A stretch of DNA of 64,000 nt, taken from Flagellimonas meishanensis. Its GTDB lineage: Bacteria > Bacteroidota > Bacteroidia > Flavobacteriales > Flavobacteriaceae. The stretch covers positions 868,001 to 932,000 of the forward strand of contig NZ_JAINVW010000003.1 in NCBI RefSeq assembly GCF_019880545.1, read 5' to 3'. This document shows, piece by piece, positions 8,370-15,936 of this stretch. Position numbers and translations under genes: made by a program. Below the pieces are notes generated by a model that was not told the DNA's origin, did not search any database, and worked only from the letters and a program-made list of their open reading frames with translations. Numbering within the stretch: the first letter of the stretch is position 1; each line of letters starts with the position of its first letter.

Positions 8370-9320
8370 CTATTTTGCACTTCTGTAATACCCTTTATTG
8401 GGTATTTCCACCACATATTTTTTGCCCGTGGAGTTGTTTAGATGGGGTTCCCTTAACCAGGGATTATGCCTTTTCAAAACCTTGTAACTGATTTCGTATT
8501 CTTGCGCAAAATCTGCCCAACTGGCCACAGCGGTATCCACTTCCACCGAGAATGAGGGCACGGCTTCGTAGAGATCATCCTTTTCCAGTTTAAAGCCATA
8601 CTTTTCTGGATTTGAAATGATTTCCTTAATAGCCATGATACGGAATACATAGCGCCCGGTCTCCTCACCCAGCAATAGATCATAATAGTTGTCAGCCTTT
8701 TGGATTCCCATGTACTTGCGGATTCCCGAAGGTCCGGCATTGTAGGCCGCAGCGGTCAAGGTCCAGGTACCAAAGCGTTCTTTCCACTTTTTAAGGTAAT
8801 CGCAGGCCACTTGCGTGGCTTTTTCCACATGATAGCGCTCGTCCACATTATCATTGACTTCCAAACCATATTCTTTTCCGGTGGCTTTCATGATCTGCCA
8901 AATTCCGGTGGCTCCTGCCGGAGAAACGGCATTCGTCAACCCGCTTTCGGCCATGGCGAGATATTTAAAATCATCGGGGATGCCATTTTTGGCTAAAATC
9001 GGTTCGATAATGGGAAAATACTTGTTGGCCCTCTTCATAAGCAACAGGGCGTTGGACTGCCAATAGGTGTTCACTAAAAACTCACGGTCTACGCGTTCCA
9101 AAACTTCCGGGTCATCAATGGGAACCAGCTCTCCTGCGAAATTGAGGTCTTCAGGAATTTCTATGGCACTGACTTGGTAGCCCTCGGCCACATTTTTATC
9201 ATTGGTTTCCTCGGCCTGTGGTTCCACTTTTTCAACAGCATCCGATTGTACGGCAAAAATCAGGGAACTGAGCACAGCTACCAATCCAATGGCAGCCAAT
9301 ATATTTTTTAGGGATTTCAT
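8370..9320 (-). CDS. lytic murein transglycosylase, SLT domain (MltD-like)
   Basis: Cleaves the MurNAc-GlcNAc bond of peptidoglycan to give 1,6-anhydro-MurNAc ends, acting in the periplasm. The 316-residue protein has an N-terminal signal anchor (about 8-25) and an SLT fold with the catalytic glutamate in KYLAMAESGLTN (Glu125). Also present are the family motifs SPAGATGIWQIMKATGKEYG and LTAAAYNAGPSGIRKYMG. The C-terminal 80 residues contain one degenerate LysM-like segment (SYKVLKRHNPWL), compared with the two or more full LysM repeats of E. coli MltD. It has its own promoter. The neighbouring genes give no operon context. Confidence 0.9.
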   Translation of the reverse strand: MKSLKNILAAIGLVAVLSSLIFAVQSDAVEKVEPQAEETNDKNVAEGYQVSAIEIPEDLNFAGELVPIDDPEVLERVDREFLVNTYWQSNALLLMKRANKYFPIIEPILAKNGIPDDFKYLAMAESGLTNAVSPAGATGIWQIMKATGKEYGLEVNDNVDERYHVEKATQVACDYLKKWKERFGTWTLTAAAYNAGPSGIRKYMGIQKADNYYDLLLGEETGRYVFRIMAIKEIISNPEKYGFKLEKDDLYEAVPSFSVEVDTAVASWADFAQEYEISYKVLKRHNPWLREPHLNNSTGKKYVVEIPNKGYYRSAK

Positions 9321-9343
9321 ATCAATCTTTATTCTTTTACTAT

Positions 9344-9377
9344 CAAAGATACTAATATAGAACTTCCCTATTCCAAA
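9344..9377 (-). promoter_or_regulatory. promoter of the transglycosylase gene
   Basis: On the minus strand TTTG (9377-9374) and TATCTTTG (9351-9344) are 22 bases apart, and the -7 lies 23 bases before the ATG. The -33 sits inside the last codons of the upstream hydrolase gene. Confidence 0.65.
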
Positions 9378-10030
9378 ATAATTGCCGGCAGTCGCTCATT
9401 GAACCATTTGGCCCGATGAATGATCATGGTATGTGTGCCATTTTTAACGGTAATGCATTCCTTGATGTTTCCGATGGGAAATACAGCGTCTTTTTCGCCA
9501 TGAATGTGCACCAAGTTTGTGGGAGGCTCATCTTGTTTCCAGTTTACAATTTGGTCCAACGACCAATCGATGTACCGTTTATCGCGAACGGACAGATATT
9601 TTTCATACAGTTCCAACCGCTTGGTCACGGTTTCGCCAAAGGCATATTTGGCCAAAAGTTCCACATTGGTCACCAGTCCTGTGGGCAACAATTTGTGGGC
9701 CTTGGTGTATTTGGCAAAGATCATGCGTTTGGGCAGCTCGCTATGGTTTTTAACGGAGGAAACGATAATGGTCCTGGAAGGTTGGCAAAATTTGGCCATT
9801 TCCTGTACCAAAAGCCCCCCAAAAGAAACTCCCAACAATACCGGATTGCTATGATGGATCTTTTTGCACATTTTTTCGGCGTAGGCACTCAGGGACATGC
9901 CCTTATCGGGAACGAACCAATGCAATTTATGGGTTACGAATTGGTCTTGGGGCAGTGCTATGCCATCAAAAATGGAAGGATTGGCTGCCATTCCCGGCAT
10001 CAAATAGATATGCTTTTTATTGTCGGGCAT
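9368..10030 (-). CDS. alpha/beta hydrolase fold protein
   Basis: A 220-residue protein if it starts at the ATG at 10030 (MPDNKKHIYLMPGMAANPSI). The open frame continues upstream to 10111, but that part has no hydrolase character. The nucleophile elbow GVSFGG (Ser69), the later acid in HGEKDAVFP and the histidine in NGTHTMI give a full Ser-Asp-His triad. The early LMPGMAAN segment is a likely oxyanion-hole loop. Substrate unknown; esterase or thioesterase activity is possible. It is a small single-domain cytosolic enzyme with no signal peptide. It ends 47 bases before the start of the transglycosylase gene on the same strand. Confidence 0.8.
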   Translation of the reverse strand: MPDNKKHIYLMPGMAANPSIFDGIALPQDQFVTHKLHWFVPDKGMSLSAYAEKMCKKIHHSNPVLLGVSFGGLLVQEMAKFCQPSRTIIVSSVKNHSELPKRMIFAKYTKAHKLLPTGLVTNVELLAKYAFGETVTKRLELYEKYLSVRDKRYIDWSLDQIVNWKQDEPPTNLVHIHGEKDAVFPIGNIKECITVKNGTHTMIIHRAKWFNERLPAIILE

Positions 10031-10194
10031 TTCTCGCCAAATATCGAATAAAACTAGGAAATTAGTCATTTTTTGACTACTTTTGTATCCCTTTTGCAAA
10101 TAGCCCCGCAAAAAAATAACATAACATCATAAAGGGCGCCGACCTGGATTCACTGTGTTGGTATTGTGACCGAATCAATTTAAAATAAAACTAT

Positions 10195-10488
10195 ATGACA
10201 GAAATGGAAATCAATGACAATAGTTTCTTGCGCCAATTCGAAACAAAAGTAGATGGGCATTTAGCAAAAATTGAGTACTCTTCCCAAGAACGAAAGGTAT
10301 TTTTGACCAAACTGGTAATTCCCGAAGAAATTGAACAAGAAGGCTTTAAAGAAACTTTTATCAAAGCCGTTCTGCACCACATCCAAGAACAGAACCTGAG
10401 GGTAGTGCCTACGAGCCCACATATTGCAGGTTTTTTGAGAAAGAACAGACAGTATAAGGAAATGTTGCCCGTGGGCATCCGCATTTGA
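10195..10488 (+). CDS. GNAT-like N-acetyltransferase, YjdJ/Acetyltransf_CG type
   Basis: A 97-residue protein that matches the minimal GNAT subfamily of about 90-100 residues. A beta sheet (GHLAKIEYSSQERKVFLTKL) is followed by VIPEEIEQEGFKETFIKAVL, a helix, then the end strand LRVVPTSPHIAGFLRKN. The usual HTEVPPxLxGxGxG loop of this subfamily is replaced by TKLVIPEEIEQEGF, so the acetyl-CoA pyrophosphate loop is atypical. The 'VVPTSPHIAGFLRKN...Y' end is the conserved family C-terminus. The substrate is unknown. The gene has an intrinsic terminator just after it. Confidence 0.8.
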   Translation: MTEMEINDNSFLRQFETKVDGHLAKIEYSSQERKVFLTKLVIPEEIEQEGFKETFIKAVLHHIQEQNLRVVPTSPHIAGFLRKNRQYKEMLPVGIRI

Positions 10489-10510
10489 TAGTGTGGCCCT
10501 TAAGATTACC

Positions 10511-10534
10511 AACCTCCTTTTAGGAGGTTTTTTT
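10511..10534. terminator. intrinsic terminator between convergent genes
   Basis: AACCTCC, loop TTTTA, GGAGGTT, then T7. Serves the acetyltransferase gene on the plus strand; it abuts the mtaB stop codon. Confidence 0.85.
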
Positions 10535-11861
10535 ATGCCAAGACTTTATCGGAAACAAATTCAAAGCGCACCAATCCGTCCTCATCAATTTCCGTGAGTT
10601 CCACCTGATGCAGGGTGTTCACCAAAGCTGGATCCCAGGGTGCTTTTACCTTTACATAGTTCTCGGTAAATCCATGAATATAGCCCGATTTGTTCTCGCC
10701 CTCGAACAAAACGGTTCGCACACTGCCCAACTGACCTTCGTAAAACGCCCTTCTTTTCTTTGCTGAAAGGCCTCGAAGCATTTTGCTGCGCTTTCTGCGG
10801 ACATTTTGAGGCACCACATCTTCCATTTCCGCGGCCAGGGTATTGTCACGCTCCGAGTAGGTGAACACGTGGAGGTAAGAGATGTCCAAGGCATTCAAAA
10901 AGTGATAGGTTTCCAAAAAATGCTCGTCCGTTTCCCCGGGAAAGCCCACGATCACATCCACCCCGATACAGGCATGGGGCATGGTCTCCTTGATCTGTTT
11001 AACCCGGTCCACATAAAGATTGGTGAGATAGCGACGGCGCATTTTTTTCAAAATGGCATCGCTTCCGCTTTGTAATGGGATATGGAAATGCGGCACAAAA
11101 CTATTGCTCTTGGCCACAAAATGGATGGTCTCGTTTTTCAACAAATTGGGTTCTATGGATGAAATTCGCAACCTGTGGATGCCCTCCACCTCGTCCAACG
11201 CCTTTACCAAATCCAAAAAGGTGTGCCCATGCTTTTTGTTGCCAAACTCCCCTTTCCCATAATCCCCGATGTTCACCCCGGTCAATACAATCTCCTTAAT
11301 GTCCTGCGCAGCGATTTCCCGGGCATTCTGCAGCACATTTTCCAAACTATCACTACGTGATATGCCCCGGGCCAAGGGTATGGTGCAATAGGTGCACTTG
11401 TAGTCGCAGCCGTCCTGCACTTTTAAAAAAGCACGGGTGCGGTCGCCAATGGCATAGCTGCCCACATAAAAATCAGCTTCCTCTATTTCGCAGGAATGCA
11501 CTTCACCGTGGTCATTTTTGGAAAGGTCGTTGAGGTAATCGGTAATTTTGAACTTTTCAGTGGCGCCAAGTACCAAATCCACACCGTCCACGGCAGCAAG
11601 TTCCTCGGGTTTTAATTGGGCATAGCAGCCCACTGCGGCCACAAAGGCATTGGGATTGCGCTGCTGGGCCTGCTTTACGATGGTCTTGAACCGTTTGTCC
11701 GCATTTTCGGTGACGGAGCAGGTATTGATGACGTAAATGTCCGCCTTTTCGGAAAAGTCCACCCGCTCAAAATCCTCCTTTTCAAAACTCCGTGCAATGG
11801 TAGAGGTTTCGGAAAAGTTGAGTTTGCATCCCAATGTATAAAAAGCGACCTTTCTGTTCAT
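10533..11861 (-). CDS. mtaB: tRNA t6A37 methylthiotransferase MtaB
   Basis: Radical-SAM enzyme that converts t6A to ms2t6A at position 37 of tRNAs reading ANN codons. The protein has 442 residues from the ATG at 11861 (MNRKVAFYTLGCKLNFSETS); the frame runs upstream to 11924, but that extension is not conserved-looking. The N-terminal UPF0004 domain holds three cysteines of the auxiliary [4Fe-4S] cluster: YTLGCKLN (Cys12), INTCSVTENADK and AVGCYAQL. The radical SAM motif is DGCDYKCTYCTIPLARG. A TRAM domain ends the protein. The TLGCKLN/NTCSVT combination distinguishes MtaB from MiaB and RimO. A -7 element lies 22 bases upstream. Confidence 0.95.
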   Translation of the reverse strand: MNRKVAFYTLGCKLNFSETSTIARSFEKEDFERVDFSEKADIYVINTCSVTENADKRFKTIVKQAQQRNPNAFVAAVGCYAQLKPEELAAVDGVDLVLGATEKFKITDYLNDLSKNDHGEVHSCEIEEADFYVGSYAIGDRTRAFLKVQDGCDYKCTYCTIPLARGISRSDSLENVLQNAREIAAQDIKEIVLTGVNIGDYGKGEFGNKKHGHTFLDLVKALDEVEGIHRLRISSIEPNLLKNETIHFVAKSNSFVPHFHIPLQSGSDAILKKMRRRYLTNLYVDRVKQIKETMPHACIGVDVIVGFPGETDEHFLETYHFLNALDISYLHVFTYSERDNTLAAEMEDVVPQNVRRKRSKMLRGLSAKKRRAFYEGQLGSVRTVLFEGENKSGYIHGFTENYVKVKAPWDPALVNTLHQVELTEIDEDGLVRFEFVSDKVLA

Positions 11862-11883
11862 GCGTAAGCTTGTAAAAGGTTTG

Positions 11884-11891
11884 CAAAGATA
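11884..11891 (-). promoter_or_regulatory. -7 element upstream of mtaB
   Basis: TATCTTTG on the minus strand, 22 bases before the ATG. No clear -33. Confidence 0.45.
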
Positions 11892-12094
11892 GTAATTTGA
11901 TTGAAGTGCATTTTTTGAAAACACCTAGCTCAAAAGATAAGTTTTGGAAATCAGCCATATAAGAAATTGCTGACCAAATTAATAATCTTTACAAGCAATA
12001 TTTTATCAAAAAAACATATTATTGTTGAAGATAATTAAGTCGCAGATCTTACAATCGTTTTGGTTTTGTTCTGCGGTTTTCGAAAAACCTCCTC

Positions 12095-12439
12095 ATGAGA
12101 ATTACAATATTGGTTTTTGCTGCCTTCTTTCTGTTACAAAGCTGTCAAGTCTACAGACCAAGGCAAATTTCGGAAATGAAAAACGGAAAGACCTACGAGT
12201 TGACCCTATACAATGGACAGACCGTTGAAGGCATATGTTCTAAAATCACCGAGAACAGCATTTACTTAAAAACCAACGAGAACATTGTAGCGTTCCCTAA
12301 GGAAAAAGTAAGCAGTTTAAAACGAAGGAAAACGAACTTTGTGGCTTTGGTGGGAGGGATTGCTTTGGTGACGGCGGGCACCATATTTTTGATTAACAAT
12401 TCAGAAGAAAAAGCCATTCCATTCCAGATTGCGGATTAA
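12095..12439 (+). CDS. small lipoprotein with C-terminal hydrophobic segment
   Basis: A 114-residue protein with a signal peptide whose lipobox FLLQSC predicts lipidation at Cys17. The next part (KTYELTLYNGQTVEGICSKI, about residues 30-70) has the beta pattern of an Sm-like or SH3-like barrel. It is followed by a single hydrophobic segment (FVALVGGIALVTAGTIFLI, about 84-103). Proteins with this layout are common in Flavobacteriia and often annotated only as hypothetical. There is no close operon neighbour: 233 bases upstream are gene-free, and the heptamer array starts about 100 bases downstream. Function unknown. Confidence 0.7.
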   Translation: MRITILVFAAFFLLQSCQVYRPRQISEMKNGKTYELTLYNGQTVEGICSKITENSIYLKTNENIVAFPKEKVSSLKRRKTNFVALVGGIALVTAGTIFLINNSEEKAIPFQIAD

Positions 12440-12543
12440 GAAAAGTTGAAAACAAGTGTTCGGTTTAAGTGGGTCCCTGAGCATGCGTTTTCAATTGACA
12501 TTAATAATACAATGAAGCCATTTCTTTCTAACTCTAACCTCCT

Positions 12544-12662
12544 ATTTCTGACTTCGCACTTCAAACTTCTGACTTCTGATTTCTGATTTCAGACTTCTAA
12601 CTTCTAACTTCCGACTTCGTACTTCTAACTTCCGACTTCAGACTTCCGACTTCACCCTTCAC
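12544..12662. repeat. heptanucleotide array, 17 units of ACTTCNN
   Basis: Seventeen consecutive 7-base units, nearly all ACTTCNN (the variants ATTTCTG, ATTTCAG and CCTTCAC are included). The last two bases vary (TG, TA, CG, AG, GT, AA, GC, AC). Because 7 is not a multiple of 3, the array cannot encode a peptide repeat. There are no unique spacers, so it is not CRISPR. Confidence 0.9.
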
Positions 12663-12764
12663 CACTTTGGCCTCAAAACTTGCCCTTGAACTTAAGAATC
12701 TGTTGATAACTACTTAAAACCTAAGGCAAAGCCCCTATTGAAATTGTAATCCATTTCAACTAAC

Positions 12765-12822
12765 TTCGTTATCGGTCGATATAATTCATTAAAACGGAAT
12801 CATATCTTAAGCGTTGCCAGTA
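12765..12822. repeat. left mirrored flank of the AT-rich gene
   Basis: Begins TTCGTTATCG (12765-12774) and ends GTTGCCAGTA (12813-12822). Both 10-mers recur as exact reverse complements, in mirror order, downstream of the gene (TACTGGCAAC at 13534-13543 and CGATAACGAA at 13661-13670). Confidence 0.8.
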
Positions 12823-12828
12823 ATTTGA

Positions 12829-13527
12829 ATGAACCACTTCAATATCATATCAAGTCTAATTTTATTCGGATTATCAATCCTATGTTTTTGGCTTCCTTTT
12901 AAGAACGGAAATAAAAAAACTGGAATTGTAACTGGAACTATTTTGAGCTTATTAATTGCTTGGACTATATTGGCAGAACTAGAATTTCTTGTGATTTTTA
13001 TTTGGCCATTTATTTTGGCCTTTCAAATTGTATTTCTGACTTACTGGATATTTAGAGTATTTAAAAGACCGAAAACTGGAAAATATGTTTCGTTATTGCT
13101 GACTTTTGGTTTCATATTATTATTTATGTCACCTTGGATTAGTGACTGGATTTTTAGTAAAAATGACGCAAGGAAATTATTAGCGGAACATAACATTGAG
13201 CTAAAAGACGACTTTAAAATATTGAAAAATGAAAGTGGTGGATTTATGGATTACTCACATACTCTAAAAATCCAAATTTCGGAATCAGATAAAGTAAGAA
13301 TAGCAAAGGAAATTAGGGAATCAAAAGGATTTTTGGAGTTTAAAGATTACAAAAAGGACTTTCCATCAGCAAACTATGAGACTTTTGAAAAATTGAATTA
13401 CGAAACCGAAAATCACCTAAATAGAGAATATTGGACTGAAAAACCAATGGAAGATGGAACAAGTCATTTTTATTTTCAACTCTCAAAAACAAAAAACGAA
13501 TTACAATATATTGGAACTGACTATTAA
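12829..13527 (+). CDS. AT-rich membrane protein of unknown function
   Basis: A 232-residue protein. Four hydrophobic segments lie in the first 115 residues (about 6-24, 33-49, 52-75 and 87-107). A soluble, Lys/Glu-rich C-terminal half (about 115-232) has mixed alpha-beta character; the segment around KIQISESDKVRIAKEIRESK suggests a helix-rich fold. I recognise no domain. Base composition and codon choice (AAA, TTT, ATT, AGA) are far more AT-rich than those of the neighbours mtaB and the GlmU-like gene, which suggests later acquisition. It sits precisely between inverted 10-mers (GTTGCCAGTA and TACTGGCAAC) that begin 6 bases from each end of the reading frame. It could be a cassette-borne accessory gene. 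Confidence 0.7.
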   Translation: MNHFNIISSLILFGLSILCFWLPFKNGNKKTGIVTGTILSLLIAWTILAELEFLVIFIWPFILAFQIVFLTYWIFRVFKRPKTGKYVSLLLTFGFILLFMSPWISDWIFSKNDARKLLAEHNIELKDDFKILKNESGGFMDYSHTLKIQISESDKVRIAKEIRESKGFLEFKDYKKDFPSANYETFEKLNYETENHLNREYWTEKPMEDGTSHFYFQLSKTKNELQYIGTDY

Positions 13528-13533
13528 AAAAAC

Positions 13534-13670
13534 TACTGGCAACACCGTATAAAATTAATTGCTGGTGCAAGCCTACTTACGAAAATCCTCGCGGATTTTC
13601 TATTCCGTTTGTATTTGCTAAATTAGTTGCTTAAAACACGCAACTAATCTTATACAATCACGATAACGAA
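13534..13670. repeat. structured 137-bp element after the AT-rich gene
   Basis: Outer arms GTATAAAATTAATTGC (13547-13562) and GCAACTAATCTTATAC (13640-13655) pair over 14 of 16 positions. Inside is a perfect hairpin GAAAATCC-TCGC-GGATTTTC (13581-13600). A competing stem is ATTAGTTGC (13622-13630) with GCAACTAAT (13640-13648), and there is a small TTGC-TGGT-GCAA hairpin at 13559-13570. The ends match the left flank in inverse orientation. It resembles a foldable recombination site, but canonical attC cores (RYYYAAC/GTTRRRY) are not present. Confidence 0.75.
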
Positions 13671-13684
13671 ACTTCCAAGATTTT

Positions 13685-14860
13685 TTAGTAATTCCGCCAC
13701 TTTTTCGTCAGTTCAAAAACGGTCTCCAAAATGCGCTGTTCCTTTTCATCAAAGGCAAAGCCACGGCGTTCCATCATGGCAATGGCCACCTCAAAGGCCT
13801 TTTTGGGCAAAAACGTGGTAAAGCCGGAGGCACCGCCCCAACTAAAGGAGGGCACAAAGTTGCGGGGAAAGCCGCTGCCAAATATATTGGCACTCACCCC
13901 GATCACCGTTCCGGTGTTGAACATGGTATCGATGCCACATTTGCTGTGGTCGCCCATCATCAAGCCGCAAAATTGAAGCCCTGTTTTGGCAAAACCTTCG
14001 GTTTTGTAGCTCCATAAGCGTACGGGTGCGTAGTTGTTCTTTAGGTTGGAGGTGTTGGTGTCTGCACCCAAATTACACCACTCGCCCAACACGGAGTTGC
14101 CCAAAAAACCGTCGTGCCCTTTATTGGAATACGCAAATAGTACGGAATTGTTCACCTCTCCACCCAGTTTGCAATAGGGTCCGGCCGTAGTGGGGCCGTA
14201 GATCTTCGCACCCATCTTCAAAACGGCATGGTCGCAAAGGGCGAACCCGCCGCGTATGGAACAGCCCTCCATGATCTCTGCGTTTTTGCCAATGTAAATG
14301 GGCCCGGTGGAAGCGTTCAAAATGCTGAACTCCACTTTGGAGCCCTCTTCCAGGAAAATGTTTTCAGGGTTAAGCACCCGGTTGGTCTTGGAAAGCGGTT
14401 GACTCTTCCGTCCCGCTGTCAACAGGTCAAAATCGGCCTGCAGGGCCTCGCCGTTTTTGGAGAAAATATCCCAGGTGTTTTCAATCTGCATCACCTCCGC
14501 TTGGTACGGCACCGACCGATAATCTGAAAAAATGAAGTCCTTTTCGGGATGAGCCGTAGCATAGGCTATGGGATTTCCTTCGGAAACCAGCACCTCGCCG
14601 AGCTTCAGCTGCCCGATGCTTTCCACCAAAGCTTTGTTTGGCAGGTATTTCCCATAGATCACCACATTGGTTCCCGAGGCTTTCAACGGAAATTTTTCGG
14701 ATAGGTAGGGTTCTGTCTTGCTGCTGCACGAAGTTCCCAACCATTTTTCCCACTTTTCGCGTACAGTCAAAATACCTACCCTGATATCCGCAACGGGTCT
14801 GGTAAAGGTAAAGGGCAATAGGGATTCACGCGTGGTTCCGTCCGCAAGGATATAGTTCAT
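13685..14860 (-). CDS. GlmU-like putative sugar nucleotidyltransferase / acetyltransferase
   Basis: A 391-residue protein from the ATG at 14860 (MNYILADGTTRESLLPFTFT); the frame runs seven codons upstream without better support. The C-terminal half (about 190-340) is a left-handed beta-helix of hexapeptide repeats, with IYIGKNAEIMEGCSIRGGFA and TSNLKNNYAPVRLW, as in GlmU and other acyltransferases. The N-terminal half corresponds to a nucleotidyltransferase fold but lacks the normal GxGTRM loop, having DGTTRESLLPFTFTRP instead. This pattern is the alternative GlmU family of Bacteroidota (I recall it as TIGR03991). The proposed role is in UDP-GlcNAc or related sugar activation, not proven from sequence. 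It follows rpmE2 on the same strand, with a terminator between. Confidence 0.85.
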   Translation of the reverse strand: MNYILADGTTRESLLPFTFTRPVADIRVGILTVREKWEKWLGTSCSSKTEPYLSEKFPLKASGTNVVIYGKYLPNKALVESIGQLKLGEVLVSEGNPIAYATAHPEKDFIFSDYRSVPYQAEVMQIENTWDIFSKNGEALQADFDLLTAGRKSQPLSKTNRVLNPENIFLEEGSKVEFSILNASTGPIYIGKNAEIMEGCSIRGGFALCDHAVLKMGAKIYGPTTAGPYCKLGGEVNNSVLFAYSNKGHDGFLGNSVLGEWCNLGADTNTSNLKNNYAPVRLWSYKTEGFAKTGLQFCGLMMGDHSKCGIDTMFNTGTVIGVSANIFGSGFPRNFVPSFSWGGASGFTTFLPKKAFEVAIAMMERRGFAFDEKEQRILETVFELTKKWRNY

Positions 14861-14885
14861 GGTGGTGTGGTATATGCACAAAAAT

Positions 14886-14918
14886 AAAAAACGCCCCTGA
14901 AAACCATCAGGAGCGTCG
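14886..14918 (-). terminator. intrinsic terminator after rpmE2
   Basis: Minus strand: ACGCTCCTGA, loop, TTCAGGGGCGT, then T6. The stem has one mismatch. It lies between rpmE2 and the GlmU-like gene. Confidence 0.8.
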
Positions 14919-14943
14919 GAGTTATTTCGTTGAAAAGGTAAAC

Positions 14944-15213
14944 CTACTCGGCCTTCTTCTCTTCTTGATTGAATTTCTTGTACTTGTTCTTGAACTTATC
15001 GATCCTACCGGCGGTATCCACCAATTTGGTCTTACCAGTGTAATAAGGATGTGATGTTCTCGAAATTTCCAACTTCACCAAAGGATACTCAACGCCATCC
15101 ACGGTAATGGTTTCCTTGGCCTCTGCAGTGGATTTTGTGATGAACACATCGTCATTGGACATGTCCTTGAATGCCACCAATCTATAATTTTCCGGGTGTA
15201 TGCCTTTTCTCAT
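14944..15213 (-). CDS. rpmE2: 50S ribosomal protein L31, type B
   Basis: An 89-residue L31 of the type that lacks the zinc-binding cysteines. It begins MRKGIHPENYRLVAFKDMSN and contains the family motif SRTSHPYYTGKTKLVDTAGR, then a basic tail ending FNQEEKKAE. Type B L31 usually replaces the zinc form under zinc shortage in bacteria having both; many Bacteroidota carry only this form. It has a consensus promoter and its own terminator, so it is monocistronic. No Zur-like palindrome is evident at the promoter. Identification is secure. Confidence 0.97.
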   Translation of the reverse strand: MRKGIHPENYRLVAFKDMSNDDVFITKSTAEAKETITVDGVEYPLVKLEISRTSHPYYTGKTKLVDTAGRIDKFKNKYKKFNQEEKKAE

Positions 15214-15248
15214 CGTCTTAAATACTTATTCTCAGAATTTTCGAGGTG

Positions 15249-15278
15249 CAAATTTAATGATTTCTTTTATACGGACAA
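15249..15278 (-). promoter_or_regulatory. rpmE2 promoter
   Basis: On the minus strand TTG (15278-15276) and TAAATTTG (15256-15249) are separated by 19 bases, with the -7 about 35 bases before the ATG. Confidence 0.8.
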
Positions 15279-15374
15279 CCCAAAGTTCTTAAAAAAGAAA
15301 AAAAGTAACTTTAACTGTAACAAATACTTCGCAAAGGCCACTAACCTATCGCAATCAACACTAAAAAACAAGAC

Positions 15375-15893
15375 ATGGAAGAACAACAACCAAAAACAGG
15401 AAAATTTTCCCTGAATTACGGGCTGATTCTCGGAGGCATAAGTGTAGTTTTCGGGATTATGCTCTACACACAGGAGATGCACACCTCACAGAGCTCGGCA
15501 CTTATGGTAATCGGAATTGCCATTGCCGCTGTGGTGACCTTTTTGGGCATTTCGGCCTTTAAAAAGGCCAACGGCAGCTACCTTAGCTTGTCGGAGGCCC
15601 TGAAAATCGGTGCCGGTATTGCCCTTATCGCCGGTATAATCGGTATTGTGTACAACATTGTATTGGTAAACTATATTGACCCCGATGCACCATCAAAAAT
15701 CATGGACGCACGTTTGGGCCCAGCCCTGATGAATGGGGAGATCACCCAGGAGGAATTTGATATGCAAAAAGAGCAGAGCATCAAGTTTTGGTGGATGGGC
15801 TATCCCATAATCTTGATCATAAATATCTTGATCGGTCTTGTGCTCGGTTTGGTTACGGGACTCATCCTGAAAAAGTCCAAGCCCGCCTATTAA
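15375..15893 (+). CDS. DUF4199 domain-containing membrane protein
   Basis: A 172-residue inner-membrane protein with four predicted transmembrane helices (about residues 15-32, 42-60, 75-97 and 140-166). The pattern in which helix 2 ends with GISAFKKANGSYLSLSEALK, followed by GAGIALIAGIIGIVYNIV, is that of DUF4199, a Bacteroidota family of unknown biochemical role. It lies 43 bases upstream of a membrane-bound glycosyltransferase gene on the same strand. This pairing is frequent in the family as I recall, so a joint role in lipid-linked sugar handling is possible (inference only). Confidence 0.9.
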   Translation: MEEQQPKTGKFSLNYGLILGGISVVFGIMLYTQEMHTSQSSALMVIGIAIAAVVTFLGISAFKKANGSYLSLSEALKIGAGIALIAGIIGIVYNIVLVNYIDPDAPSKIMDARLGPALMNGEITQEEFDMQKEQSIKFWWMGYPIILIINILIGLVLGLVTGLILKKSKPAY

Positions 15894-15936
15894 GCCAAAA
15901 AAGTGCTACTTTTGAAGGGAATTCCAGAAAAGAGCA

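Larger units (their letters stand above)
12440..12828. other. 389-base gene-free stretch
   Basis: No plausible gene. It contains the heptanucleotide array (12544-12662) and the left half of the mirrored flanks around the AT-rich gene at 12829. The rest is unremarkable AT-rich sequence. Confidence 0.7.

Noticed and set aside
9416..10051. 211-codon plus-strand open frame opposite the alpha/beta hydrolase
   Set aside because: The minus-strand hydrolase has an intact triad; the plus frame shows no motif.
12544..12662. Heptamer array as CRISPR or origin iterons
   Set aside because: No spacers, and no replication genes nearby; the unit does not match known iteron layouts.
13534..13670. Canonical integron attC site
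   Set aside because: The outer stem folds, but I do not find RYYYAAC and GTTRRRY cores at the ends, and no integrase is in the window.
14481..14753. 90-codon minus-strand frame inside the GlmU-like gene
   Set aside because: Overlaps the real gene in another phase on the same strand; no motif.
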